Source: Pleurotus djamor
Taxonomy: Eukaryota > Basidiomycota > Agaricomycetes > Agaricales > Pleurotaceae
Direction: 5' to 3'
Length of the DNA stretch: 29,840 nucleotides
Assembly: GCA_029747585.1 (NCBI GenBank)
Contig: JAPEVF010000454.1
Coordinates: 7,042 to 36,881 of the forward strand
The first letter of the stretch is position 1, and each line of letters starts with the position of its first letter. The notes beneath the pieces were generated by a model. That model had not been told where the DNA came from. It searched no databases and worked only from the letters and a program-made list of their open reading frames with translations. Made by a program: the position numbers and the translations under genes. This document shows, piece by piece, positions 20,333 through 29,840 of the stretch.

Positions 20333-22950
20333 CTACGGTAGATCCAACCACTTTTCCAGTAACTTGTCAAACCGAGGCGTGCCAAGACCTGTACCGGGAG
20401 TCCAAAGAGAATCAGAAGGTGTAAGGCGGAATCAAGGACGAGGCGTCAAGCCCACCTGAGGCAGGGTCCCAGCCGGGTACACTATAGAAAAAAGTGTCAG
20501 CGTCGAGTGTGAAAGGATAATTCGATGACGAAGCATCGTTCGAGCATCGTTCGCTTACGCAGAAAATCCGCCATTCCGCACACCTTGCACTTCAAAATGT
20601 AGACGGTTAAGACCGTATCCCAGAGTTTCAAAAGTAACTTACATCCTTTGCAACCTGTATTAGTCCCATAGATCACATCGCGAAATGCTGTAGAAAACCC
20701 TGTAGAGTATATCTTGGATGGTGATAAGTCCCCTCGCGCTAGAACTTGAGTGCGCTGGGCTCACCGCAGGATTGATGAATCCTAGTCATAAAGAAATCAG
20801 CTAGCTCTCATGAATGACTCACAACCAGCTCACCAACAGGCCGCTTGCCTCTGGCGAGCCGCGCATCATTGATAAGCGATATCATTGCACCGACAACAGG
20901 CGAAGAGCCAGAAACCCCGCTTGAAAGAACGAAGGAGCCGTCTTCAACTGAGACGTAACGGTTACTTTACGTTGACCCAATTAGCTCGACATTCATAGAC
21001 AACATTGATCAACACGCACGAAATGACACTGAGGTCAGGGTACCCCCTCTGTAGAACTACAAGGTGAACAATCATGTTCGTTCCTTTCAGCGACACTTAC
21101 ACCACGAGCATTGAAGGCCGTGAGCTTGCTTGGTTCTTTACGCCTAAGGCCATCCAGATACTTGTCAACGACTGCAGCTTGGTAACTGGGAGTGGAGAAG
21201 CGGCGGCTGAAGCCTCCGCCACCAGAGGTAAAGAAGCCCATGGTAAGATCACGACTAGCAACTTCCTCAGGATCGGGATCGGTGATACTCGCATTGGCAC
21301 GCAGTTGCGTTCCCCCAACCTGTCAAAAGTGAATAATACTGTAGCTACGATATCTAAGGTAGTACTCACACTGGTAATCCAAGGACACGACCCAGGCCAT
21401 GCTGGGTTGAACAACGTCGCGTTGGGTGCAACCCTTCCTATAGTTGCATGAGGTTAACCGTTGAGTAAAGTGGAACTCAAACCTGCCATGTTCATCCATA
21501 CAATAGCCTCTTGTAGCTCCCGCTGTTCCAGTATTCCCTGCTCCATAGATGACGGTGACACCCATCAAGCCCAGCTTCGCATACTCGGCACATTGCCGAT
21601 CAGCATAGTACGCACTCAATCGACCTTCCTCGTCTCCTCTCGACACAGAAATGACGTTTGGAGGACGAACGATACCGCAAGAATGGTCATTAAATGCGCC
21701 AGGGTCAGGGAATGGGTTGGGGAATTGGGGATCAAAGTTGAGGTCGTCACCACCGTCTGACGTACAGTATGACCCATCGACAGCGTCCAGCCATTCGTTG
21801 AAGGACACTCCTCCAAATGGGCCACTGACGGTTTGGTCACCGACTTTGAGAAGTGTGACTTCTTGAGGAGCGGAAAGGGACATAGCGTATTGGAGGATCC
21901 AACCAAGCTCGCCAAAGCTAGTGCCATTGAGAGAACCTAGTGGATGTTAGCTCTCACACGTTTACTGCAACAGTATTGGCGCACCTCCATCGACAGAGAC
22001 GAAATCGGGTGATTGTCCAATAAGACTTGGAGAAATTTTTTTGAAGAACATGTCCAAGTCGGATTGGAGATACGTGTTTGGATGAAAGTTGACTGCTCGT
22101 GTCAAAAGTGTGAGTGGTTGAGAGTTTCAAATGATAGGTAGATGCACCGACCGACAGCAAAGCTATTGTTTGGAGCAGGCGTCTTCGGTCGATAGGTGAT
22201 ATTATACAGTGCTCGTAGACAAGGAGGGGCCATAGCGATGCTACAGCGACTCAGGTCCAATTCACCATCGTCTTCTGTCTGCCGACGGAACAACTGGTCG
22301 TCCCAGTGAGGAACGACAGCCCTTCCTTGTACCTCGCCCAACGGCTCAAATCTGATATTGGATTGAACCGTCGGCAGGACGAAATCAACATGAGCAGCGA
22401 GATGGTTTGGAAGTTGGTACGAATGACATCCTATAGTGAGCACTATTCATTAGAACGGGATGAGGCCGGGGAGATGAAAACTTTTACCAACGGTCTCCTC
22501 TCCGTCATGTCGTTTGAATATCTTGTACTCAGTCCGCAAAAGGTTTTCAACTTCATGAACAGTAGCATCCGCAACATCAACCCACCCTCGGTTGACTCTC
22601 AATCCGATTCGACGTGGGTCGAAACCAGAATCAACAAGCCACTTCTTCACAACATCGATAGATTCTTGTGACGGCGAAAACGCGTCAACGACGCGCTGTG
22701 CAGTCCAATGTTGACCGTAATTAGGTGAACTGGGATCCGATACGGCTAACAGGTGTAGAGGAAGATCTTCCAGCCCTCGTTGCTTCAAAGCTATACGAAG
22801 GGGGACGACGGAATCCTTGTGGAGGTTCTGTGAGGACGAAGGACCCATCACGAAACTACGAGTTTCATGGGTGTAGAAGGTAGAAGTTGTTAAGACAGGT
22901 CGAGCAATTAAGCAGATGCCAGGGATGAAAGATAATAGAAGCCAGCGCAT
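20333..22950 (-). CDS. Peptidase S53 (sedolisin/TPP-like), probably catalytically inactive
   Basis: Secreted homolog of fungal tripeptidyl peptidases. Thirteen exons: 22950-22488, 22430-22152, 22092-21985, 21936-21483, 21433-21370, 21319-21101, 21048-21020, 20964-20834, 20781-20765, 20712-20643, 20589-20559, 20481-20456 and 20388-20333. All are in phase, giving 648 aa. In order: signal peptide (MRWLLLSFIPGICLIA); pro-kumamolisin prodomain (LPLHLLAVSDPSSPNYGQHW); core with CLRALYNI, DGSYC and CPWITSVGGTQ; SGVSGSSP with the nucleophile Ser557; Ca-site motifs FRDVIYG and PGWDP; C-terminal GLGTPRFDKLL. The family motif ExxxDxxY reads E293-LGW-I297-LQY, so the catalytic Asp is Ile. The oxyanion SGDxG reads AGN418TG, so Asp is Asn. 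The usual SYG is SRG. Ser and Glu remain. I infer a pseudo-peptidase. Confidence 0.92.
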
Positions 22951-23533
22951 AGTAGGATGTCCGTGGAGAATGAGGAATTTGAGGTTGTCGAACGGGAGCT
23001 TCTTATACCCATACGAGCTACCACAAGTACTGTGCATTGCTGTGGAAGACATCATGCAAGGTGAAGGCCAATCCACCCGGTTTATGCAGCTAACGCGCCT
23101 TTACGACAACCGGTGGGCATACCCGAAGCTAGGGTATGAGGGATTGCTGTAGAAAACGATCTTTATAGAACCGACCACGACACGGTGGGGCTGCGGCATC
23201 ACCAGTTTGACGTCGATATGTTTAGGTATGCCAGTTTAGCACACCGGCGGGCCACCAACGTTCGTCGTGGTGTTCACATTTGAAATGCGACGAGTACGGG
23301 GAACAAGTCTGTAACGAGATGAGACTGCAAAGATGCTAAATTTAGATTGAGAAAGGAGGCACTGACTTTGTTCCTGACCGACGTAGTGATCGTTCAGGAA
23401 GAAGAGTGATGAGGATAGGAGATTGAGGAAGTGGGCGTCGACATAGGAGAATAATTGGGACGAGCACCCTTTCAAACATCCGCGACGGCTCTCCTTTGGA
23501 CCCAAACTATTACCCTTCATCTTATTACCAGCC
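22951..23533. promoter_or_regulatory. Shared divergent upstream region of S53 and lectin genes
   Basis: These 583 bp separate the starts of two genes for secreted proteins that point away from each other. Open frames here are antisense-type shadows. I see no clear TATA box or repeat. Confidence 0.45.
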
Positions 23534-24263
23534 ATGCACCTTTCAACGACGGTGCTCACCGTATGCTGGGCAGTCGTCCTCCAAGCAGCAATAGCAAGAC
23601 GACGCAGGCCAATTGAAATGCCTATGACACTTGACGCAAACACCCTATCAGCGACAAAGATTCGGGAGGCGGGTTCAAGTATGGACCCATACATAGAAAC
23701 GGTGCCAACGTCGACGGCACAACGATATTCGTCAATTCATCCTCACAGGCTGTTCTACTATTGCCTTGGTGTGAGTAGTCCAGTTTGGATGAACGGAACC
23801 ATTGTCGAAGTGTAAGAAACGCGTTTATTGAACACTAGAACTGAGCTCACCGCGGCCTTAGACAACAGTGCAGTGGCAGCCGTTCCCAACGGTGGATTAT
23901 CAACGGAGGGGGCACGAAGATACGATTAGCGTTCTCAAATTTCTGCCTTGACGCCGGCAACTGTACGTCTTGGTGACCTTTACAGAAAGAACACGTTGAT
24001 GGATTCGTAACCTAGATAATGATTTCGGAGACCCGTGTATCTGGGAGTGTCTAGACGACAGGATAAGTCAGCTCTGGTACCAGGGCTTCAACGGTCAGAT
24101 CGCAAGTATGAGCAAAGGTGCGCCGACCTCTCAAGGGGCAGACCAGACGTTGACAACTGTGTTAGGACTTTGTCTAGAATCCGTGAATGGCCTGCGTGAC
24201 GGGCCAACGAAAATGCTCTCGTGCGAGGATGAGTTCCCCGAGCAGATGTGGGCGGTCGCGTGA
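23534..24263 (+). CDS. Secreted ricin-B-type beta-trefoil lectin
   Basis: Carbohydrate-binding beta-trefoil protein with no toxin catalytic chain. Four exons (23534-23811, 23862-23962, 24016-24105, 24166-24263) encode 188 aa; the introns are 50, 53 and 60 nt. The N-terminus is a signal peptide (MHLSTTVLTVCWAVVLQAA) followed by a basic RRRR stretch. Trefoil marks appear in order: the first CLG with C...QRWIING, then FCLDAGN with C..ISQLW, then LCLESVNG and SCEDEFPEQMW, that is C-x-[DE] and Q-x-W pairs in each subdomain. The 60-nt third intron is a multiple of three, so retention would add 20 residues without a stop; the spliced form fits the family spacing better. It is divergent from the S53 gene. 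Confidence 0.85.
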
Positions 24264-24579
24264 ACAGTAGAGTCAGGGTTGACAGTCATGATACGCATGG
24301 AAACACGTTCCGAGTGCTCGCTGTACTGGGGAACAGCACGCTACCTTCCTACAATTTCTCAAGGATCAGACCGGAAGCGGTGAATGTCTAAGGTCTAGAA
24401 GGTTGCAGGGCTTCATTGAGCGCGGACTTAACTACATGTTGCGAGTACGCGACGAAAGACCCTCCAACGTTGCCAGTGCTGTCAGCCACACGCTGCCAAC
24501 ATATATTCCTTTTCTGTTCCCAAGATGAGACTTCCCAATCCCAAAGAAAAAGGTGAATACACACGAATCAAGGAGATGT
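24264..24579. other. Convergent 3' region, lectin and COX5A
   Basis: Both neighbouring genes end here. I see no gene, repeat or RNA feature. Confidence 0.5.
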
Positions 24580-25043
24580 TCATGAAGAGCCATAGAGCTC
24601 CTCTTTCGTGGCAATGCCTAACGAAAGAATGAGTTATCGCGTCGTAAAAAGACTAAACAGACATACCGAGTTCTTCCCGCAGAGGCTTGAGCTCATCGAG
24701 ATATGCTTTGTACTGCTCCTTGTTTTCCACCTTCTCCTTGACACCCTCAAACACCCGGACGGCGGTAGCATAGTCGTCTACTCTCCTGGCAGCGCGCACA
24801 GCGGCCTCAATGACGGAGGGAGCAGGAACGAGATCGTGGGCGAAGCAGTTGTTCAGGCCACGTTGGACTTCAAAGAGATCTTCCGCATTTTTGNAAAAAA
24901 GTAACGTAGCGGTCGGTGAATTGCTCGAATGTTTCTTGGGCGTGTCCGTGGGCAGAGCGGGTGAGTGCAGGAGCGACACGGCCTGCAGTGAACGCTGGGC
25001 GAGCAGCAGCGCGGAGGACGGTGGAAACGATTTGAGAACGCAT
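24580..25043 (-). CDS. COX6: Cytochrome c oxidase subunit 5A/Cox6, mitochondrial
   Basis: Nuclear-encoded structural subunit of respiratory complex IV at the matrix side of the inner membrane. Two exons (25043-24667 and 24617-24580) with a 49-nt intron encode 137 aa. The N-terminus is a basic, hydroxylated mitochondrial presequence (MRSQIVSTVLRAAARPAFTA). The mature part begins near AHGHAQETFEQFTDRYVTFF and continues KNAEDLFEVQRGLN, DLVPAPSVIEAAVRAARR and AYLDELKPLREELG, the strongly conserved COX5A body. The second exon gives the usual short C-terminal IATKEELYG tail. The N at 24894 adds one base to a homopolymer context; ignoring it restores the frame exactly between YVTFF and KNAED. The symbol follows yeast usage. 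Confidence 0.93.
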
Positions 25044-25442
25044 TGTGGTGGATGTGGTTGAAGGCGAGCGGGAGGAGGTTTTCGGGACCAGCCGGTAAAT
25101 TCAATATGCGCTAATTTCGCCAAGTCCGGGCCCGTTCTAGGCAGCACTCATGCCGTCATTCCATCCAGTCCAATGATTTTTCGTAAATTACTGGCAAAGC
25201 CTCAAGGCCTCATACTTGGCCGAGAAAATGTGAGGCCTGCACTACTGTTGAGCATGAAGCTAAGTGGGCACTGGGCAATTTGGAGGAAACGAGTGGATGG
25301 ATTTCGCCTCCAACGAAACAAAGACGAAGCCATGATCAGGAGGTGTTGTGCAGTAAGTCATTCAGAAAATCGGTATCTTGTATGTTGGATACTATGGGTA
25401 CTTCTGACATACAGCCGTGCACACGGTACTTTCATTCTAATT
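25044..25442. other. COX5A upstream region and 3' flank of the next gene
   Basis: A plus-strand open frame crosses this interval and the neighbouring gene on the opposite strand, but it resembles no protein and I treat it as a shadow. No clear TATA box. Confidence 0.45.
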
Positions 25443-26256
25443 TTAACTCAGAGCCAAGTCGTAACTACAAGTTCAAGCAATTCAGTAAACCGAAGCAGAT
25501 ATGAGGCTGGCAGACACGCACGTCGTAGGCACCGCAGTTTGCTTCAAGCCGTTGATGGGAATGGGGATACCAAGTTTTCCAAAAATAGTGAACGCGCTGC
25601 AAGGGCTCAGTCAACACCCAATCATGCAGTGTGTGCCATCAACTCACCGAACATTCACATCCGTGTTTAACAGATCCAAGATGCCCAAAGGAACGATCTC
25701 CAGGGCAGCAAGAGCTCCTTGCGTAAGGAGAACATTTTGGATCAACCCAGAGTTCACTGTCTTGAAAGGTGGCAGAACAAGGCCTTTGGGGAAGGTGTGA
25801 TCGAATTTAGCGAATTCGGTGCCGTTGATTCCAGCGGAGGAGGTGATGGTCTCGATCGTTAGCTCAACGGGAAGCGAGTTGGTGACTATGAATTGTCAAA
25901 ATGAGACGTTGGAACTTTGAGAAGTAAAGTGAACGCACTGTCGACGGTGACGCTGGGAGTTGTTGGTGAGTTAAGTACAAGGAGACAATGCTGGAGGCAT
26001 GAAAACGTACTTGACCACATTATTGACCAAAGTATCAAGCTAGGAGGGAAATCTCAGCACCGCGACTATCGAAACAGAATAGACTCACTGTCAGCGTCAC
26101 ATTGATGTCCTTGACAAGGTTAAGCTTCAAGGCATTGATTATATCGCCGATGGAGATGCCATCCCTAGCTGCGTTAGCAGCGGGCACCGCTCCAACGCAA
26201 GAGAGGCTCAAGAGCCAGAAGAACGCAAAGTAAAGGGCTCCGAACATCTTGGTCAT
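25443..26256 (-). CDS. Small secreted protein, DUF3712-like
   Basis: Function unknown. Six exons (26256-26089, 26039-26011, 25952-25939, 25885-25648, 25596-25522, 25464-25443) encode 181 aa; introns are 49-58 nt and phases agree, including a 14-nt microexon. The N-terminus is a signal peptide (MTKMFGALYFAFFWLLSLSC). The body is a beta-rich repeat of the type VTVDITNSLPVELTIETI, FDHTFPKGLVLPP, NVLLTQGALAALEIVPLG, then KLGIPIPINGLKQTAVPTTY. This resembles basidiomycete secreted/membrane proteins annotated as DUF3712; that label is from memory and not certain. The last exon (TYDLALS) was chosen because reading through the last donor site gives a less family-like tail. An in-frame ATG at 26304 would extend the N-terminus but weakens the signal peptide. 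Confidence 0.75.
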
Positions 26257-26752
26257 GAAGGAAAGTGAAGCGCAAAGTGATGGGCCTCTCGCGAATTGGA
26301 ACAAATCCCTCGCTTACCTTTTATGCAAGAGGGCGGACTGCATCCGTTCAGCAAGGTTCCCGCAACCACGAAATGTGCAACACTGATTCGAAGGCTTCCA
26401 TGCGCTAATAGATCAGATGGTGGGAAGTCCAAGATGCGAGAGCACATGTTCCCCTGCAGGTGATTGGCATTCGACGATTTCTTTAAGCGACGGGAGGCCT
26501 GAGAACCCGAGCAATGCGAGCAGCAATGTGGGGAAGGAACGCGGGGGATCAAGTGACGGTTGGCGTTCGAGCGAAAAGGGCAAGAAGGGTGGAGGAGTCT
26601 GAGTGTAGCGAGAAAATCACATTTGATGGACCTGGCAGTAAGAATAGAATGCGGTAGAATGGAAATGGATATAAGAGCAGCGCTGACATACTGGAGTAGA
26701 TGGTCCATACAAAACAAGTACAAATGCATAACAAGATGAGAAGGGAGCGAAC
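26257..26752. other. Interval between secreted protein and LysM gene
   Basis: Long open frames on the minus strand here overlap the neighbours in other frames and look like shadows. I see no supported gene. Confidence 0.45.
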
Positions 26753-27471
26753 CTAAACCTGACTGTCGCTGTTCGCCAGCGGTACGCAAATGGATGTTCC
26801 GGGCATAAGATGTTCGCAATCCACCTTTGTATTGAGTTCCTTGAATTCTTCCCAAGGGCAATGGAACGTTTGTGCAATTTCCCAGCAGTTGTCCCCAGGT
26901 TGTGCGATGTACAGGCGACTATTCTGGCAAGGAGGCGGAGGCGGAGACAAGCCGGGGTAAACAATGAGTCTCCAGATCAGAAGCAGAATGACACCGATTC
27001 CCAAGAAGAATGGGAATAGAATCCTGTAAGGAGAGTTGGCGTTCCTAAAGCTGGGGAACTAAGAAACGAGATCGTCAGCCGTCGGACGAAAGTGCAATGT
27101 GACTGGACTGACTCCGTCGGTGGCAAGTGGTTGATACCCATCCGGCCGTGAAGGAGTTGCCTCAAGGTCATCGTCATCGTTATTGGAAATTGAGATCGGT
27201 GCGCTCGAGACTGTGGGTAAATCTGAGTACTCATAACCTGGAGAAAGCCTGCACACTCACCTGGGGTGAGCTGCCCGAACTCAGACCCCTCTGGTCCTTG
27301 ATACAGTTGGTTACCGCTGCGGAAATAGTACCGCCCAGTATCAGCATCGTATCCAACGCGCTTCACGCCCGCAGGCAAACGGTACTCGTCCTGTCAAGAG
27401 GTTGTGAGCGGTCGTGCCTCTTCTAGTCGACCTTGCGCACTGACCTCGTCATACTGCGTCCAGCGCCCCAT
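26753..27471 (-). CDS. Membrane-anchored single-LysM protein
   Basis: Probable type II membrane protein exposing one chitin/peptidoglycan-type LysM module. Four exons (27471-27445, 27390-27261, 27210-27113, 27058-26753) with 50-54-nt introns encode 186 aa. The N-terminal half is cytosolic-looking: MGRWTQYDEDEYRLPAGVKR, a GYDADTGRYYFRSG motif, then an acidic DDDD stretch. A single hydrophobic helix lies at about residues 98-118 (ILFPFFLGIGVILLLIWRLIV), followed by PPPPP and the LysM module at about 135-178 (YIAQPGDNCWEIAQTF ... LMPGTSICVP) with Cys pairs. There is no cleavable signal peptide, unlike secreted LysM effectors. A wall-sensing or wall-tethering role is inference only. Confidence 0.82.
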
Positions 27472-27599
27472 TATGAATAGTAATTGTGTTTATGAGATAG
27501 AAAACCGAATAGCTTGAAGGTGGTGGAGGAGAAACGACCGCTCAAGACAGCGCCAAGGGGCTCCAGAGTGACATCGTCGGTCTCGGCTTCTCGGCGTCA

Positions 27600-27620
27600 T
27601 ACCTCCTCACTGAGGAGGTA
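27600..27620. repeat. Near-perfect 21-bp palindrome
   Basis: TACCTCCTCA and TGAGGAGGTA form perfect 10-bp arms around a single C. It lies 129 bp upstream of the LysM gene start and 31 bp past the F-box stop, so it could be a dimeric factor site or a 3'-UTR hairpin. Confidence 0.6.
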
Positions 27621-27650
27621 ACCAGATCAAAACGAAGTCTATTATTCTCG

Positions 27651-29046
27651 TCAAATAACAAGATCCCATGCACCATCGCCAGAACAGCCTAAGCTATCCT
27701 GCCATTCGTAGGGTGCTTTCTCAGTAACTAACGAGCGCTCCTTCATCAATTGCGCCGTATTCGCAGTGCTCGCAATCAACGTCAACGATTTCAGATTCTG
27801 CACCAAACCACGCCTAGTTGACAGAGCATCGACGATGTGACGGAAGAACGCTCCGTTATCTTCATAACCAAAGTCCCAGTCGTCCCCAACATACAGTTTC
27901 TGCAGGACCGGTAATGTCTCGAGTATCTTGACGAATGACGGGGATTCGTCTGGGCAGGTATTGTGGAGAACTAACGTTGCCAGTGCGTTAGACGATGCAA
28001 GGAGGCCTTTGATCGCGCCCGTAGGAATGTCACGAGGACTGCCGATTTTGAGCAGGTACAACGCTTTCAGGGAGGGAAGATCGAAGACCTGGAACGGAGT
28101 GGTGGCACGATGGGTATCAAATGCGTTATGGATCTTGAGGTGTTGAAGACCTTGGTGTGTAATTGGCCTTGGTGTAGAGGGACTCAGGCCAAGCTTGTAC
28201 TCGATATCCAGCGATATCAGGCTAGGGAAATGCGCCAGAATCCATCGAATATCACTATGAATGGCCAAGTGGGTGATCTGGTTGTAAGGGAGCCTGAACT
28301 GTGGGAGTTCCTTACGCGTCACGGCGCGGCAATAGAGGACTTGAAGCATCGGAAACTCGAGACCTGACTCGGACAGATCCTTGAGGGTCTCCGAATACGC
28401 CACGACCATCTGCAATCGGTGAGCCTGCTGGAGGATAATCCGATCGGGCGGACGGGAAGAGGACTCGATGATGGCCAGAGGGTAGTCCCGACTTCTCAAT
28501 GCCCATAGGTCAATCATCGGACTGGACATCTTTGTGACATTCATGACATTCCAGTTTCGGGCCTCAGAAATTACCACATTCCTCCAACGTCGACAAACAT
28601 GGGAGGCGGTCATCAGACGAGACATACTGACGGCTGGATGTCGGGGCGTGGGCTTTGGGAGGTAGAAGCGGAATATCTCGAGGAGCAATTCATCGGGGAT
28701 TCGATTGACAGGCTGGATGCGATTCCGATGAACGGCGCGGTTTATCGCCAGAGTTCTGCGAACCTTGGTTATATGCTCGATTTGTGCATCTATGTGAGCA
28801 ATCCGCGAGTCGAGGGTGGATATAAAGTCGTCTACGGCAGCGCGATCGCCGACGGTAAGGCTGCTGAAAGATTGAAGCAGGTGGGCGACCGGGGACAGCG
28901 ACAATTGCGTGAGTTCGCCAGTTTCACCGATCGAGTTACATGACGAGCATACAGGCTCTGTGCGCTCGACATCGGGCGTCTGACGGAAACAACGTTTCAG
29001 AATCTCACCAAGACATTCAGGGAAAGAAACTACGCACTGCTGTCAT
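27651..29046 (-). CDS. F-box-like domain protein with N-terminal coiled coil
   Basis: A member of the large Agaricomycete F-box-like family, likely an SCF adaptor of unknown target. Two exons: a 9-nt first exon (29046-29038, coding MTA) and 28979-27651, with a 58-nt intron; 445 aa. The N-terminus has a CSSC motif, then a helical/coiled-coil stretch (LDSRIAHIDAQIEHITKVRR), the F-box-like segment (VNRIPDELLLEIFRFYLP ... ASHVCRRWRNVVIS) and Leu-rich repeats such as LISLDIEY and FDLPSLKALYLL. The very short first exon was chosen because the main exon has no in-frame ATG before the F-box. Compared with the plus-strand F-box protein in this window, it has the full family layout. Confidence 0.82.
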
Positions 29047-29388
29047 GGGAGTTGATAAAATCGGGCTCGGCGCTGCAAGCGCCCACAATCAATAAATCAA
29101 TCATAAAGTGTGCCTCTAAAACCAGTGAGCATTTGGGCATCATGGGCACCATGCATTACACATAAGTATAGGAGGAGTACCAGAAAAGAAGACGTTGAAA
29201 AGGAAGGCGATGACGGGTTCTTACGTCCAGGATCGGAATTGCCTTTTCATCTTGGACAGGGGCAAATCCTAAGTTTCAGGGGAGTTCTCACGCTTCGAAC
29301 AACTGTACAGTTTCATTCAGCCACCCAGTTTGCCCATTCTGGAAGTCCCCCATCGACGCCTGCAACGACCAACCCTCCATCCATAGAC
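29047..29388. promoter_or_regulatory. Divergent promoter region of F-box gene and eL28
   Basis: These 342 bp lie between divergent starts. The part next to eL28 is C/T-rich (CCCTCCATCCATAG before the ATG), which fits the pyrimidine-rich starts common to ribosomal protein genes. No TATA box is seen. Confidence 0.4.
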
Positions 29389-29840
29389 ATGTCGACCGAT
29401 CTCCAGTGGCTCCTCGTCCGCGTTCGTATTCACCACTGCCTCCCCGCAGGAAACAGCTAAAAATCGATTCATCCAGAACTACAACTCTTTCTTGGTCAAG
29501 CGAGTTCGTGAAGGACCCGTCTTCTCCAAGGAGCCTGTACGTGCGTTCATTTCTCTGCTTGCTCATACATCTCATATCAAAGTCGCGTATCTCAGGGTAA
29601 CCTCCGCAACCTCCACTCCCACAAATACTCTGGATTGGCCAACAGCAAGGTATTTCCCAATCCGAATAACAGGTTTCGGGTTGTATTGATAGGACTTTGT
29701 ACCAGACAATCGATGTCTCCGACTCCTCATCTGGCATCCAAATTACCACCCGCAAGGTCAAGGCCACCCCCACCACCCCAAGTGAAGTCGGCCTACGCCA
29801 CCTCCACTGTCCGCCCCCGATCTGGTGGTCGCCGTGCTCT
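29389..29840 (+). CDS. RPL28: 60S ribosomal protein eL28, 5' part
   Basis: Component of the cytosolic large ribosomal subunit. Exons visible are 29389-29421, 29477-29536, 29596-29649 and 29706 to the window edge, with introns of 55-59 nt. The protein begins MSTDLQWLLVR, then NYNSFLVKRVREGPVFSKEP, GNLRNLHSHKYSGLANSK and TIDVSDSSSGIQITTRKVKA, all eL28e hallmarks. Just after KVKA the frame breaks: the expected continuation VKSAYATSTVRPRSGGRRAL is present one base out of frame. Reading four instead of five C at 29767-29771 restores it. The gene is cut by the end of the window. The symbol follows the family name used in animals. Confidence 0.9.

Noticed and set aside
25173..25670. 165-codon plus-strand open frame
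   Set aside because: It overlaps the last exons of the secreted DUF3712-like gene on the opposite strand and has no recognisable features.
26253..26861. 202-codon minus-strand open frame
   Set aside because: It overlaps both the LysM C-terminal exon and the start of the secreted-protein gene in another frame, with no family resemblance.
27238..27260. A 23-nt GT-AG intron in the LysM gene
   Set aside because: Too short for splicing. A 50-nt intron (27211-27260) uses the same donor, keeps the phase and gives a coherent protein.
29288..29776. 162-codon minus-strand open frame
   Set aside because: Antisense to the clearly recognisable eL28 exons.

Overview
The window looks like a draft-assembly piece of a filamentous basidiomycete nuclear genome, most likely an Agaricomycete. 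The evidence is dense genes with many very short introns (48-78 nt, GT...AG), F-box-like receptors, a fungal tripeptidyl-peptidase-type S53 protein, a small secreted DUF3712-like protein, a ricin-B lectin and a Tnp2-type transposase. Scattered N bases and several one-base homopolymer discrepancies point to imperfect sequence. I could not identify the species. All exon models were built by hand from splice motifs, reading phase and family resemblance.

Layout. 39-1805 (-) is a secreted-type agmatinase with 11 exons and an apparent 11-bp duplication that breaks the frame. 2303-3059 (-) is a GH11 endo-xylanase with a TATA box. 3123-4664 is mostly gene-free, with one doubtful ORF. 4665-6342 (-) is a CDK-activating-kinase-like protein kinase. 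7154-13883 (-) holds two large co-oriented genes: a 1125-aa CACTA/Tnp2-like transposase and, downstream of it, an 852-aa unrecognised protein. Three copies of a 30-bp-period motif lie just upstream of the transposase. I read this block as a probable two-gene DNA transposon or its derivative, but I could not find terminal inverted repeats. 14401-15227 (+) is a small ankyrin protein. 15228-16257 holds only a coding-like fragment.

Right half. 16258-17547 (+) is an F-box-like protein. 17936-19899 (-) is a NADAR-domain protein with a long proline-rich front half. 20333-22950 (-) is a 13-exon S53 (sedolisin/TPP) protein whose catalytic Asp and oxyanion Asp are both replaced, so it is probably a pseudo-peptidase. 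It is divergent from a secreted ricin-B lectin (23534-24263, +). Then come the COX5A/Cox6 subunit of cytochrome c oxidase (24580-25043, -), a secreted DUF3712-like protein (25443-26256, -), a membrane-anchored LysM protein (26753-27471, -), a second F-box-like protein (27651-29046, -) and the 5' part of ribosomal protein eL28 (29389-end, +).

Housekeeping genes (kinase, COX5A, eL28, ankyrin) are interleaved with secreted or surface genes typical of plant-biomass or host-interacting fungi (xylanase, S53, lectin, LysM, DUF3712-like). The clearest candidates for follow-up are the two-gene transposon-like block and the S53 protein with altered active-site residues.
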